From Pholis gunnellus (lineage: Eukaryota > Chordata > Actinopteri > Perciformes > Pholidae): a DNA stretch of 64,000 bases. A model generated the notes under the pieces. The model saw only the letters and a program-made list of their open reading frames with translations. It ran no database searches and was not told where the DNA came from. Position 1 is the first letter of the stretch, and each line of letters opens with the position of its first letter. Shown here piece after piece: positions 23,001 to 35,474 of this stretch. A program made the translations under genes and the position numbers. Where the stretch lies: positions 19,338,768-19,402,767 of the forward strand of contig OU342814.1 of the NCBI GenBank assembly GCA_910591455.2, in the 5' to 3' direction.

Positions 23001-26000
23001 AGCCTCATATTGATCATATTTTAGATGTGAAGCTAATTTAGAAGTTTCTTGCTAATTAATTAATTATTGGTCATTTACTCAGTCACCATTGTCCCAATCT
23101 GACCCCTAGTTTCCATAAGCAGGTATAGAAACTGAACATTTATTGGCTTTTATTTTTGTTGCAATTCTGTCCTCAGCAGCTCTTTTATGTCAGCAACAAA
23201 TGATATTTGCCAAGTCATCAACTATTGATCCCTTCTCTGTTGCTCCTTCTGACATTTCTCACATTTTTTGCTCATCAAAAAAGGTTTTTAAAAAGGAGAG
23301 TTTTGCCCTTTTCGAAAAGAGGGTCTGATAATACAGGGTGTTGTATGCTGCGCACATCAGAAAGCCCTTTGGGGCAATTAAAGAGCGTGTGTTGATTATT
23401 AAAATAAATATTCCTTTGACCTCCTTTCCCTCCTGCTACAGGAGGTCTGGCCCTGGCACTGGTCCAGTTCTTCTTTGTGAAGTATCTGGTGCTGTTTGGC
23501 CTTCCGTCCACGCTGGCTACTCTGGATAAACTAGTTCCCCCAAAGCTTCCCCGCTGTGTCAGCATCATGTACAGTTTTACAGGGATGTGGAGGTAAGATC
23601 ATATCGTGGAACAAATCACAGTTAACACCACTGACATAAATAAAGTGCAGTATTGGTATTCATAGCATTCCTTAACACGTCAATGACAGGAAAAGCTTGC
23701 ATCTCGTGTTATTGTTGAACAAAAAGGTTGATGTAATGTCAAGTGCCTTAAGTGCTCACTGTGCTTTGGCAACAAGGGTTATAAACATAAACCATCAACT
23801 AAACCTCTTTGTATTCAAACCACTTCATAATCTAAATATATTAAGTATCAATCAACATCTCTCGCTCATAAAATGTCCATTAAATCAACAGAAACCAATT
23901 TCAAATTCAGCCTCCTGATGTGAAAATCAAATGCCCCCTAATTAAATAAACTGTCCGAGGAGACAATGAGCAGGATGAGGGGCAGTACAGAAATAGATGC
24001 TATTAGGCCGGGTGTGGAAGGTGGACGAGGGGCTCTGCACATTAACCTGAGGCAGGAGAATAGGACACGCCTGGAGAGTTGCAAGAAAGAAGACTTGACA
24101 TGTGTAGTTTTAACAAAGAAAAGGAAGTCCACAGACGTTTCCATCCAAGCAGGTTAAAGAGGTAGTGAATCATCCCAACACTTCCAGCAGCACATCCTTG
24201 CACAATGAAAGTACAGGAACGGCCACTTGGTGACTTTTATACACCTTACAGTTTTTCTTTTTTGAGCAAAGATGTCCAGAAACCGGATTAAACCGTTCGT
24301 TATCCTCTCCTTTAGATGCTCTCACCCCTTTTTTTTGTTCCCCTCTGTGCTTGTTAGTTCTCCCTCCCCACAGCTCACAGGTGTGTCTGTTTTATCTCAC
24401 CTCCTTCCTTTCCTCTCAAGGTAGAAATGTGCTATTCTGTAGTTCCCCCCCCCCCCCCCCCCCTCTCTGCTGCACTTGTTTGGTATGAGTTTGTAGACAC
24501 ACACACACACACGAACACCTCATGCTGAATAATTGATGTCCTACCTACCCCTATTAAAGTAAATGTCTTGACGAGTGTTGCATTTAATAAGCTCATTTAA
24601 CACTTTTGCGACCAAGCGAAGGGAAAGACTATGCCTGCTTTATGCTGAAGGGGTCACAATTGCTCAAGTTAAATAAACACACACACATTGCAGTGCTTGT
24701 TAGATGGGAATACGGCACTATAATCAGCAAGACTTCAAATTTAAAACGGCTACAGGCAACAGCACATCCACTGCTTAGAAAAACATTTCAGGTATATTTA
24801 ATGGTGAATGTTTTTGTGTCACAGTGACATTTGTTGTTTCCTCTGATATATGCCAAGTCACCAGTCTATTAGGTACACCAAGCTAAAACCAACGCTGTCT
24901 GATTCAACAGTCCTACCATAGATCCTACCTTTAATAAGCTTATATGAAGGCTATATTCTTCATTTTTTTTGTTGTTTGACAATTTTGGAAGTTGCAGTTT
25001 GTGGTGTTGAGCTGTATCGCGTTATACTAACTGGTGTTTCTATTATTTTGTCCGCCCCATTTATATGAATAAGAGTAGGCAAAATAACAGAAACTTCTCT
25101 CTGTATGATGCACGAACTACAATCTCCAAAACAATAATAAAATTAAAGGATATAGCACAAAATACTTTAGATAAGGCAATAAAATAATGAATTAATTAAA
25201 ACGTTCCTAGGATTTATTGTATTGCAGGATTGATCTATTAGCTAGCTGTACCTAATAAACTAGTAATTGAGTATATGAACAAGATTCAAACAGAACAAAC
25301 CTCCCAATACACAAGAAAGAAACATGCAAGTCAAAAAACAGTGTTTGACTGTGAGTCAAATCTGTTTCCCCTCATGGTTATTCTATAGAATGACCAAGGG
25401 CTGTAGAGTTTTATGGCCCTTCCTAATGGCTAAATCACTCTGTTCCCAAATGTAATTGAAAATGAGAGACTGCTCTCTTAATTCGGAGTACATACAATCG
25501 ACGTGGAAGGCTGTGTGTTTGGTTTTGCAGTAAAAATTGCACTGGCTGTGGACCAGATCGACCGATGTGCTGACACCGATGCACTCCAATCCGGCTTGTG
25601 TGTGCTGAGCCGGCCAATGTTGACAACATTGATGGAATGCATAAAGCTGTCCACTGACATCATTCAGTTTATAGGCAGCGCACACACACAAAAAAAAACC
25701 TTTTTTCTAATCTTCTTAATGACCAAAGAGTGCACACGCAAACACACATCCATCATACATCCGGCATGTGAAGCCCAGAGCTCAGGTGTTTCTTACAACA
25801 GTGCTGTATTATTATGTAAATGTGGGACTCAATATTCATTTCTTTTTTTTTTTGTTCTCTCTCAGGCACTTTGACGAGGGCCTGTATCGATGGCTCATCA
25901 GGTAAGAGGCACTCCATGAGCAGAGGACAGACTAATGCAGATGTTAATGCTTACTAAAAATGTGAAATGTCATCGAAATCAAATAATAACTCTAGAATAT

Positions 26001-29000
26001 CTAGACTTCTGTCTGTCTATCCATCATCTACTCTATCTATCTGTCTATCTATCTATCTGTCTGTCTCTCTGTCTGTCTGTCTGTCTGTCTGTCTCTAAAA
26101 TCTATTTTTGTCTCTGTCTATCTCTCACTCCACCCATAGCTGGTATACATACATATATATTTATAGCTTTAAATCTATTTATAGTTTTCATATTTTGAAT
26201 AGCGTGCCGTGTGTTTATTCAACCTTGTATCTGTTATTTTTCACACACTTACTGTAAAGAGCTCATTTCAAGCAGGGCAATGAACTTGTCAGTTGAATAA
26301 CCTTAAAAAAAAAGAAAGAAGGTGCCATTCTCCTGCTGCCGACCCACGTGCTTCATCACAATGGACGAGGATGCTGCATTTGCATGTAGGCTTTCTCATG
26401 ATTATGAGCTCGGATGCTGTTGGTGAATAGTTCTTCTGTTGTGCTGCTGTTCCTGCACCCTGGTGAAATGCCTCCTTGTTTAATATGTGCATATGTAATG
26501 GGAGCATTATGTGCCAGCTCACTTGTACTTTGGACAACGTACATTATTAGCTTGTCTGCTTGTTAATGATGCACACTTGGCTGAATCCAGCCCATTGGGA
26601 GGTTGTGATCCACTTGATAGACGCGGGTTGCTCCATTAAGGCGACGCTGCAGTTGCACGGTTGTCAGAAAACACACTGATATTCTGTCAAAAGGCTCCCT
26701 TGTCCTGGTTGTTGTTCGCTAATTAGCTTTTGTGTTGACACGTATGATGGCGTGCATGTACACCCGCTTTTCAGGTGTTAAAGATTAGTTGAGAATTAAA
26801 TCGTTTTGGAGACGGCTACAGGAGGATCCATTTCATTTGATAAAAAATAGCCGATTTTGAAGGCACAGTTCACCCCGAAATCAAAAATACATATTTGTCC
26901 TCTTAGCTGTAGTGCTATTAATCAATATTTTGGTGTGAGTTGCCTAGTTTTGGAGGTATCGGCCGTGGAGAAGTCTGCCTTCTCTCCAATATAATGGGAC
27001 GACATGTCACAAGGCTACTGATGTTTAAAGCGCCAAAATCACAGAACCTTGTTGTGGGCAGTTTCATGCAGGAACTATGGTTGAAAGAAAACCAGTTCCT
27101 ACTTGAAACTGCTCTGTATTCGATGTATTTTTTGGTTTTGGGGTGAGCTGCACCTTTTGTAAATTGCAAATGCAAGTTGCCATTTTAATCCGTGTCCATT
27201 GAAAATGCTTCTATCCTGCCTAATGGCATCACTTGCAATTATCCCACTGCAGAGGCAGAACGATACCCATGACACAATGCCCCGGCGTTCTTTCTCGCGA
27301 AAGTGCTTTTAAAGAGCTTTTAATGCAGTTCTGAAATTCTGTTGAAATTGTCTGAAGTGCGCTAGATGAGTGCGTAGGTGTTAAATGATGTGCTCGGCAT
27401 GACACCCCGTCTCCCTGAGCAGCTAAGTGGCTCATTCTTAACCATTAGATTACGCTCTGTGTGCCACTGTGTCTCAGGTTCTCTTGTTTCATACATATCC
27501 ACCAACAAAAGAGCTCTCACTGGTTGTTTGATTCAGTTATTGCTGCCACACCACGAGGAGGAGCATATGCTCACGGAATCATGGGGCGAAAATAGTTCAA
27601 AATAATATTTATATAATTAGAAATAAATAAGTGGGGGCTTGGATTGAGCTGTGTGTACGCACGTTGTCTGCACCATCTGCTGTCAGTACTCAGGTGTTAC
27701 ATAACACACTGATTACTCATCTATCGCAGTAATGTATGTCTTGCAGTTTTCATATTTGGACCAACAGCTGTTTAGCATCCGTCTACATCGAATTAATCTG
27801 AATGGACTGATCAGATATACTCCGTGTGTTCAGGTGTTTGCTGTAACACTCTGGTTCCTCTCCATCTGCTCTTGCACCTATACTTTCATCCTCCAATATG
27901 GCCAAGCTGGCCACTCTATTTAAGGCTCACAAAATGCTGCTTCATCGTTCGGGAGCATTGATTATCCACAGGGTGGCTGAGATAATTAGTTCCCAGCTCA
28001 GCAGCACCAGACAGAACCTGTTTGTTTGCTTCTAAGTGTGTTGGAGTGATGTCGCATGTTGAGACTGTCGGTTCCTCGGGGGACAGACGAGCTGCTCGTA
28101 ATATCTGAGACCTTTTGTCTTCGCGACAAGCAACCACGATCTTAACTGCTTGTCGGGGGTGTGATTCACCTCATGTGGGATATGAATATACAGCTGCTAT
28201 TTTGAAATCACATGAAGTGTAATCTCATTTAATCCACAGTGGAATTCAATGCATGCATAATGTTTTACTCATTCTGTTTTAAATCTTCGTTTTATCTCAT
28301 GAACTCATGTTGCAGATACATCTATGTGCCGTTGGGGGGTTCACGGCACGGTCGTCTTTACAAGGTGTTATCGACCGGCCTTGCGTTCGGCTTCGTCTGC
28401 CTCTGGCACGGCGGCCACGACTACTTGCAGTACTGGGCCCTGATGAATTGGGCTGGAGTTCTGGTGGAAAATGGACTGAAGTCTCTCTTTGCCTCGTCGT
28501 TTATTCGCTCCATTGTTGTAAGTTTCAAATCCAAATCCAATTTGAAAACCCCCAAAAAAAGCATGTTAAAAGAGATTAAAATTGTACATAGATATAATTC
28601 CCTGGTTATTCCATCATTTGGATTTTCAGTTAAGATGTGTGAAGATGATGGAATCCTTCTTGTAGCTAGAAATGTAATCTGATTTAATAAGAGATGATGC
28701 CTGGAGCTGCGACAGTAAATACAGACAGGAGACCAACTGGTTGGATCCTGTCACATCTAATTGGCAGAAAGGAGCAACACTAATGTGAGTTTCTAGTAAC
28801 AATAGAAATGTTCATCTGGGTTCTTTGGACTCTGGCCTTGGAAGAAGGTTCATGTTCTCAGAATAGTAATAAGTCTGATGGCTGACTGTAATCCTTCTAG
28901 TTTATGGCCACACGGTTCATTAGTACCAGATGCTTTGCTACTCTTTGCCTCTCAGATTTACGATGAAAATCTCTTGTGGTTCTTTTGCAATTTACTTATT

Positions 29001-32000
29001 TATTTACTGCTTTCCCAGGAGCAGACCTTCTCTGCGGCGATGGAGAGGCGCTGCATCGCCCTTCTCTCTGCCTTCTCCACTGCCATGCTCATCCTCTCTA
29101 ATCTGGTGTTTCTTGGGGGGGGACATGTTGGCAGAATCTTCTGGAAGCGTGTCTTCATTCAAGGTAAATTGTCCTCCATGACACTCGGGAGCAGATGATA
29201 TTCATACATTTGTTTCGGTTGTAGAGTCCTATCAGTCACTGTTCAGTTGCATCGCGGGACATTTCACCTTCTACAGTGGCGACAGCAGCTAACGATAGTA
29301 CGTCTAAAGCAACAATTAGAGAGAGACCAAAGTCTTTATTTTGAGGTTCTGGTTATGATAATGATGATAATGATGATAATGACGATAATGACACCTTTAC
29401 AAAACAATGTTTATGAGGCGCTTTACATGAGGGGGAAACAACAAACAATAGAAAAGTGAAGAAAAAGGAAAAATGTTAATCGTAAAAACTATTTCAAAAA
29501 ACAATGAAAAGATATACATACAACTATAATTAAAATCAAGCAATTAGACATAGTCCAAACAAAACAATTGAAATAAGAACAGATGGTGAGGGAAGGTAAG
29601 GATCACAGGGAGACGAGACTATAAAAAGTGTGTTGTAAGAAGAGGTCACACTGGACCATTTGATGCATCTGCATCAGTACAGAGACATCTGCTTTGTGGT
29701 TGTGCCAGTCCCTGTTTATCTCCCTGTGTTTTTATTTGGCTCATTTGGTACCTAAAGCAAGATGGCAGCCCCTCCTAACAGCCTGTCGACTCAAGATAAG
29801 CAGTCTGAGCTGCACTCGCCACCGGGGTGGGCGCAGAGTCAGTGCCGAGAGCTCAGCGCTGGAACTTCATCATATAATATAAATATATAAGTTTTGACAA
29901 GAACAGTTAATGCTGAATTAAAAAGCAGCGATTTCTCATTTTTAAAGCAGCATTAATTGATTTTTTTTGGACCACTTGGGGTCAAGCTGTAAACACAACA
30001 GTGACATTATCTGATAAAGCCGGTGTTAGTGTTTCCTGTTTCCACATCCAGCAGGACCCAGAACAACATTAGCATTCATCTTCCGTTAATGGCACACGTC
30101 TTTGGGCCTCGTCAAGTCGAGCCCAGCAGCCTGACGAATATTCCAGTCGCCAGTTAAGCTTCATTGTGACAGGAAAAGAGTTATTGTGAGGCGAGGAAAG
30201 CTCACAGTAAATCGTGTGTAACTATTAGGCCTCGTCTAGCAGACTCGGTGTAAATAAGTGAAGAGAAACCTAAAAGTATTCACAGGGTGTTTTAAAACAC
30301 CGTTTCTGCTGTGAATTATTCAGAGTAAGACCTAGAAACTAAACGGAGAATCTCAGCTTGCCTTTAGGAAAATTCATTTCGGACCATATGATAGTAAAAA
30401 TAAAGATGCCTGATGCTTACTTTGAAATGTTTAGAAAGACCTTTGAACAAACCACTTGATCATGTTGTTGCTAGTGTAGTCGTGGTTTTGTACTTTAAAT
30501 GGAAATGAAATGGATCCACCAGAAAAGGCCTGAGGCAGTTCCTAAGTATCTGCATGTGTCTGCACAATAAAACATCGCTGCGGTTTGCTTCATTAACATG
30601 AGATCAATGCTTTTAAATCAGAACTGTCTGCGCTTTTTTACTGGTGCAGGCAGTGGTGCAATTGCACTCTGTGACCTCTTCGGTGAAACAAAAAAACGAA
30701 TTCCTGATCACACCGTCGTTGAATATATGTTAACTGCGGTGTTTGTTGTCTTCAAAAGCCCCAGTGTAAGAATAACCTAAAGTCTTAATAACCTAAAATT
30801 GCAACATACCAGGAGACACGGTGCGTCGTATTAATTCAAAAAGGAAAATGAAGCGTTGCGTTATGTTAGTTTGAATGAAAACTGTCATTTCATGTCTGTT
30901 TAAGTATAATATCAGTAAAATGACTGATGTCGTTCTATCGCTGGTTGCAAGTAGCATCACCTCTAGAAAAACACTATCGGCTCTGTGAGGCTGTGCGTGC
31001 ACACAGCATGGTTTTTAGGTAAACGCTAACGTCGGCGTGCCTGCATGCTCACAATTATAATGCTAAGGTGAGGATGTTCAGCAGGTTTAGCTAATGAGTA
31101 GCATGTGAGAATGCAAGTGATGCAAAGTACAGCTGAGGATGACGGTTGTGTCATTAGTTTTGCAGGTATTTAGTCTCGTCAGGTATTAAACAAATTACAA
31201 TTTTGACTTGATGATGGCGCTAGATGAAAAGTCAGAGGTCACCGAAGAGATCTGAACTCATCCTGAGGGGAACATAAATGTCTGCACTACATTTCATGGC
31301 AATCCAATATTTAGATATTTCAGTCTGGACCAAAGACAGACAGACAGAGCTTTCCTTAGAGCGATGCCATTAGTATTAGTAAAAACAACCTCACATTTGC
31401 TAACGTGCTGACCCACACATGAGTTGTAATCAGTCAGAATATAACGTAGCCAGAGACGTAGAGAAGGAAGAGCTCAACCAACAAGTTGTCAGTTTACTGA
31501 GAAGCAGTTTTTTATTTAGTTTTGAGTTGCCTCTCTGCAACTTTGACCTCATTAGAACACAAAGTACTCTGTTAATCAAGCGGCAAAAGAAACCGTGGTG
31601 TAATTATAGCACCGGTTGATTAGAGTCATGGTAACATGCAACTGGAAGAGACTTTTCTTTTTTTTCCCACTCTCTGTGCCGGGAGTTAGTATTAAGCAAC
31701 AACTGCTACGTTCCACAATGTAAAAGATCACTTCTTAGATGTAGCCCAAAGTAACTCACATGTTGACTCGCGGTGTATGCTTCCTCTAAGTTCTGCTCTT
31801 AGTTAGTAACAGCAAAGGTTAGACTACTGGTTGGGGAATATATTTCACACTGAGGGCTTTAATGAAATTTACATAACTGCAAAGACAAAACGCTGGGACG
31901 TCTTGAAACTGCAACGCTTGCTCGTGGTGCACGCAGGGCCCCGAGCTAAAAGGCTTCGTGTGATGGATCTAGATGTCAGAAATGCATCACATGTGTAATC

Positions 32001-32649
32001 GCTCATGAGCATTTCTAATGTAATTAAACCAACATTAATAATTAGCTGGCATTTACTGGAAATTATGCCTATTTCCTGCAAACGTGCACGTCAGCACAGC
32101 ATAAATATTTATCTGCGAAAATCTGGGTTTTTCTAGCAGTAGCCCATGCAGCCTTTTCTCTTCTGCAGACAGGAAACGGACAGTCCAGCTGTGCATAAAG
32201 CAGCCCGTGTGTATGTGAATTAGATTTTGACATGAATGGGAAAGAATAGACCATTGAAAAGCATTGTGGCTGCAGGTGCAGGTTACTGAGATAATCTGGA
32301 GGAGAGCCAGTTGGGGAGGAGGTGCAGACAGCTGTCTTTACCTGCCTGCTCGACCCTCTAAGACACGGCTATAAATAGAAAAAGAGAGTAACCGTAACAC
32401 AACACAGCACAGCACAGAGAATTAACCAAACCGTCTACTGCTCGCTGTCTCTCTTGCTCTTGTAAAAGAATGCAAGTCTTTGTAGTAGCTACCTGGAAAA
32501 CGCATCAGAATTTAGCAGTCTAAATATTTCCTGTCACAGATAAATACATTCTTTTCATTTTAGGCTGGTCGACCATGGCTCCGCCTATGCTGGCTTTCCT
32601 CTACTGCTTTGCTCAGATTGGACTTGAGTGGACGTCTCGCCCACCGTGA
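20054..32649 (+). CDS. hhat: Hedgehog acyltransferase (HHAT), 11 coding exons
   Basis: HHAT is an ER multi-pass MBOAT enzyme that attaches palmitate to the N-terminal Cys of Hedgehog proteins. Coding exons are 20054-20174, 20273-20337, 20545-20658, 20754-20948, 22101-22313, 22423-22600, 23442-23592, 25866-25901, 28316-28517, 29019-29163 and 32564-32649. All are GT-AG and total 1506 nt (501 aa plus TGA; human 493 aa). Family matches include SFGSHLYSFYQLHRFSK near the N-terminus, DFEWTFWTEWAKK, GWYQTEEEYYLLLFSVAV, LPRCVSIMYSFTGMWRHFD, YVPLGGSRHG, WHGGHDYL and ILSNLVFLGG. The MBOAT catalytic residues are present as Asp349 and His389, each 10 positions beyond human D339 and H379. The start Met is the first in-frame ATG of the exon and gives a roughly 10-residue longer N-terminus than human. 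Confidence 0.96.
24445..24463. repeat. Poly(C) run, 19 bp
   Basis: Homopolymer in hhat intron 7, followed by CT-rich sequence and a short CA tract near 24497. Confidence 0.95.
24865..25259. mobile_element. Non-autonomous DNA element with 22-bp terminal inverted repeats
   Basis: The left end TCTATTAGGTACACCAAGCT and the right end, read in reverse complement as TTTATTAGGTACAGCTAGCT, match at 19 of 22 positions including the two bases beyond those quoted. The element is about 395 bp, AT-rich, with no coding capacity. I recognise the internal TTTCTATTATTTTGTCC segment as a common dispersed repeat of percomorph fishes. It sits in hhat intron 7. Confidence 0.75.
26009..26095. repeat. (TCTG/TCTA)n tetranucleotide microsatellite
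   Basis: Mixed TCTA and TCTG units with a pure TCTG block at the 3' end, in hhat intron 8 about 110 bases after the 36-nt exon. Confidence 0.9.
26861..27155. mobile_element. Short inverted-repeat element (MITE-like), about 295 bp
   Basis: The left end AAGGCACAGTTCACCCCGAA is mirrored by the right end, reverse complement AAGGTGCAGCTCACCCCAAA. The interior (cctcttagctgtagtgctat and atcggccgtggagaagtctg) matches a very abundant teleost dispersed repeat known to me. It is non-coding and lies in hhat intron 8. Confidence 0.75.
29358..29392. repeat. (ATGATA)n-like imperfect trinucleotide repeat
   Basis: Interleaved ATG and ATA triplets in hhat intron 10. Short and imperfect. Confidence 0.7.
31020..31375. 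mobile_element. Dispersed teleost repeat copy
   Basis: Sequences such as aaagtacagctgaggatgac, gatggcgctagatgaaaagt and catttcatggcaatccaata are, from general knowledge of fish genomes, parts of a very high-copy percomorph repeat. Both ends are degraded and no terminal repeats are visible. It sits in hhat intron 10. Confidence 0.65.
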
Positions 32650-33510
32650 GTCACCTTGACTTTCTATCGGAGCGAGAATCCCTGCTACCAGACAACCAGA
32701 ACAACCTGCTGAGTCCAGTTCCTCGTCCAACCGGGCTCACTGCCACAGAATCCGTCCAAACGTGGCTGAAATGCAGCTGAGCAGACACTTTTTTCACCAC
32801 CCGCCAGACCCGGCAAAATCTGTCCGTAAGCTACGACTCAAAGGATCAGGCGCTGATTCTCTCGAAGGAGAGAGTTTCACGTGCACACAAACTGTAACAG
32901 AATTAAATTCAGGGCAGTCTCCGATAGGAGTCTTGGCAGTGTCAAGGCATGTGTTCTACCCAATAAGCTTCACTGAATCACTGTTCTTCGAAGAAACACT
33001 AAAAGAAAATACGGCCCCGGATCTGTCTTCGTTTTTATGGCTCTGATAATGTATTGCTCAGTGGTGCGGTAAGCCGGAGAAATGCTAATTTCATATTTAC
33101 TGTCCTCCTTCAGCTCGCCACAAAAGCATTCGTGTATTCAGAGGTAGATAAAAGGAGCAGTGGACTGAATGGAACCCGATCAGTGTCATTATTTCCCCGT
33201 ACAGATGGAACTTGGGTGAAGTTGAATCACGCTGATATTCAATATATTAATACAAAGCTTTAAAAGGGACAGCACACTAACTTTTCATTCATCATATTTA
33301 ATAATGATAGATGATATTTAGCCACTAGAATGCAGATGAATGCTATTTTTTGGGTACGGATGTAAAAAAACACAAGTTTGTTTTGTGCTAATGTGTTATA
33401 TAATGCCTCATATCTCCATATGTCAACTGTACACTACCTCAGTCTATGTTTGGATTACAACCTTGTATTTCAAGTTTCCTGATAATAAATATGCATCCAT
33501 GTTGTAATGG
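32650..33510 (+). other. hhat: hhat 3' UTR
   Basis: Non-coding sequence after the TGA. AATAAA at 33484-33489 would end an 840-nt 3' UTR; an ATTAAA near 32903 could give a shorter one. Open frames at 32762-33046 and 33054-33263 lie in this UTR and resemble nothing known. Confidence 0.55.
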
Positions 33511-33716
33511 ATAACTTTACTGTATTGAGTCATTCAGTTTCTCAGCTCCATACATACAGGTCTAGAGTGTTTTTGGATGTGTTGAAGGGATTAGCTCCCA
33601 ACATAAACCCAGGAAACTCTTCCTGTACTTGTCAATTTTTTTCAGAAATATTAAAAACAGCTTTATTTTAATTCTGACAATTCTTTATACAGAGTTTTGA
33701 AGGGACTTCTATGAAT

Positions 33717-34162
33717 ATCTTTAAAGGGTAAAACTACACTTTTTTCTCAAAATGGTTTTGTTCGTGTCTCAATACTTACTGACTTCCCTTCCCTGTTTGA
33801 CACTCTGCCCGAAGATCATTTGCTCTCATTACTCCTAAAAAATGGGTAAAACAAATGTTTATATATTTTTTGTGATTTCCTAAAAAATTTGGGCATTGTA
33901 GTTCTTAGCAAACGTTACTCAAACAATAAATATTGCATTTGTTGGACTGTTTTCAGCTGCAGATTAAACACATTTGGTGACCTAGTGAGTATTTACAGTT
34001 ATGTGAGTTCACAATAAAAAAATGATTTTGTACAACCAGAGACACAGAGGAATAAGCTATACCAGACAATACTCAGTGAGAACAATTGAGTTTGTTATTG
34101 TTCTTTTCATGAGATTCATTGACACGAAGAACCAGAATATCGTCAGACTTCTCCTTTAAGAG
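33717..34162. mobile_element. Probable short inverted-repeat element
   Basis: The left boundary ATCTTTAAAGGGTAAAACT and the right boundary, reverse complement ATCTCTTAAAGGAGAAGTCT, are imperfect inverted repeats flanking about 445 bp of non-coding AT-rich DNA. Assignment to a family is uncertain. Confidence 0.5.
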
Positions 34163-35448
34163 ATGCCAAAGAGTTTCTACTGGAACGCTTTCACATGACA
34201 ACCAGCTTTAGTGAGCTGCAGTGGTGAGTCAATTAACCAATTAGTCAATCAACAGGAAATTCATTGTCAAATATTTTGAATACGAATAATGCCGAACATT
34301 TTCGGGTTCAATCTTTTCAAATGTGACGATTTTGCACCAAACGATGGATTCATCGGGAAAACAAGTCTGCATATGAACCGATAATTAAAATAAGTGATAT
34401 TTGAGCTGTGTTTAGGGTCGTCAGGTTGAGGCTGTCCCACGTGGACAGTGAGTTGGATGACCCGATTCAGTGAGAGAAAAAGCTTTTAGATAGTCAGACC
34501 AATGAGACAGTTTATTTTAATAAACATAAACAACTCTTGGTAAAAAGTTACACATCTTTAAAGCTTTACATTTCAGATCACAATGAATAATTTACTCTAC
34601 AGTCCAGTTGAAGATGACTAGTTCATTACCAGTTTTCGAAAGACAAAGTAAAAGAAAGCTACTTTAAAAAGCTTATGTGCTTTTTCTTTCTCAGAGCTTA
34701 GAAAGTGTTGTGTGGCAAAAACAATGTGATCCTCTTACTGTTCTCAGTGCGGAGAGCAATCAGCTACAGGGTACGGCTTCCAAGGAGATTAGTTTAAGAA
34801 TGAGTGAATGTTTAAGTCAGAGGTGTTATCGCTGACAGATCCATCATTAACATAAAACTTTCTTGCCTTTGGTTGTCTGGTTATTTATCGTAGCTTAAAA
34901 AAAAAAAAAAGGACTCTTCTCAAGGTTTCAAACGGTGAACTGTCTGACCTGCACAGGTCTGTTTTGTTGTGAGCCTCGAGTGTCTCCATTAGTTGATTTC
35001 TGTTCTTGGGATTATCACATCTGTGGCACCTAGACAGGATCAATGTGAGCGAGGGTCAGCGAGGAATCCGCTTACATGAGGACGAAACTGTTTATCTGAC
35101 GTAAGTAGATCAGCAGCAGGACACGCCTGCTGAGTTACACTTTCTCCGTAAAGTGCCCTCATCACTGGCAGGGGAGCTAAAAACACAGAGACTGACAGAT
35201 GAACGGATGCTCTACAGCGCCATGCATTACCCAAAGAGAACAGACAGGGAGCAGTATGTATAAAATATTTATTATGAATAGTACAGTATGTCACAGTTCA
35301 TAACAAAGAGTTGCCATTGTGCTTGAAATAGTTACATTTCTCATCATTTGACGTGTGTACATTGAGGCGTGTGCATATTACGTAAATCATACACCAAATT
35401 CAAACGGTTCTCTTTAAGAATCTAAACATTGCAATATAATTTATGAAT

Positions 35449-35474
35449 ATATACATATATATATATATGTATAT
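35449..35474. repeat. Perfect 26-bp AT palindrome
   Basis: Centred at 35461/35462, built of TA steps with one C-G pair on each arm (CAT...ATG). Able to extrude as a cruciform. Confidence 0.85.

Larger units (their letters stand above)
25866..28517 (+). other. hhat: hhat exons 8-9: MBOAT active site
   Basis: Exon 8 (25866-25901) is only 36 nt. Arg codons are split at both ends, and it carries FDEGLYRWLI with the conserved Asp349. Exon 9 (28316-28517) carries YVPLGGSRHG and LWHGGHDYL with the conserved catalytic His389. Skipping exon 8 would keep the frame (36 nt) but remove the conserved Asp, probably giving a catalytically dead protein. Confidence 0.9.

Noticed and set aside
26009..26095. 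Repeat cluster considered as a CRISPR-like array
   Set aside because: Simple tetranucleotide microsatellite with no unique spacers; eukaryotic context.
32762..33263. Two open frames (94 and 69 codons) downstream of hhat
   Set aside because: They lie in the hhat 3' UTR before the AATAAA and resemble no family.
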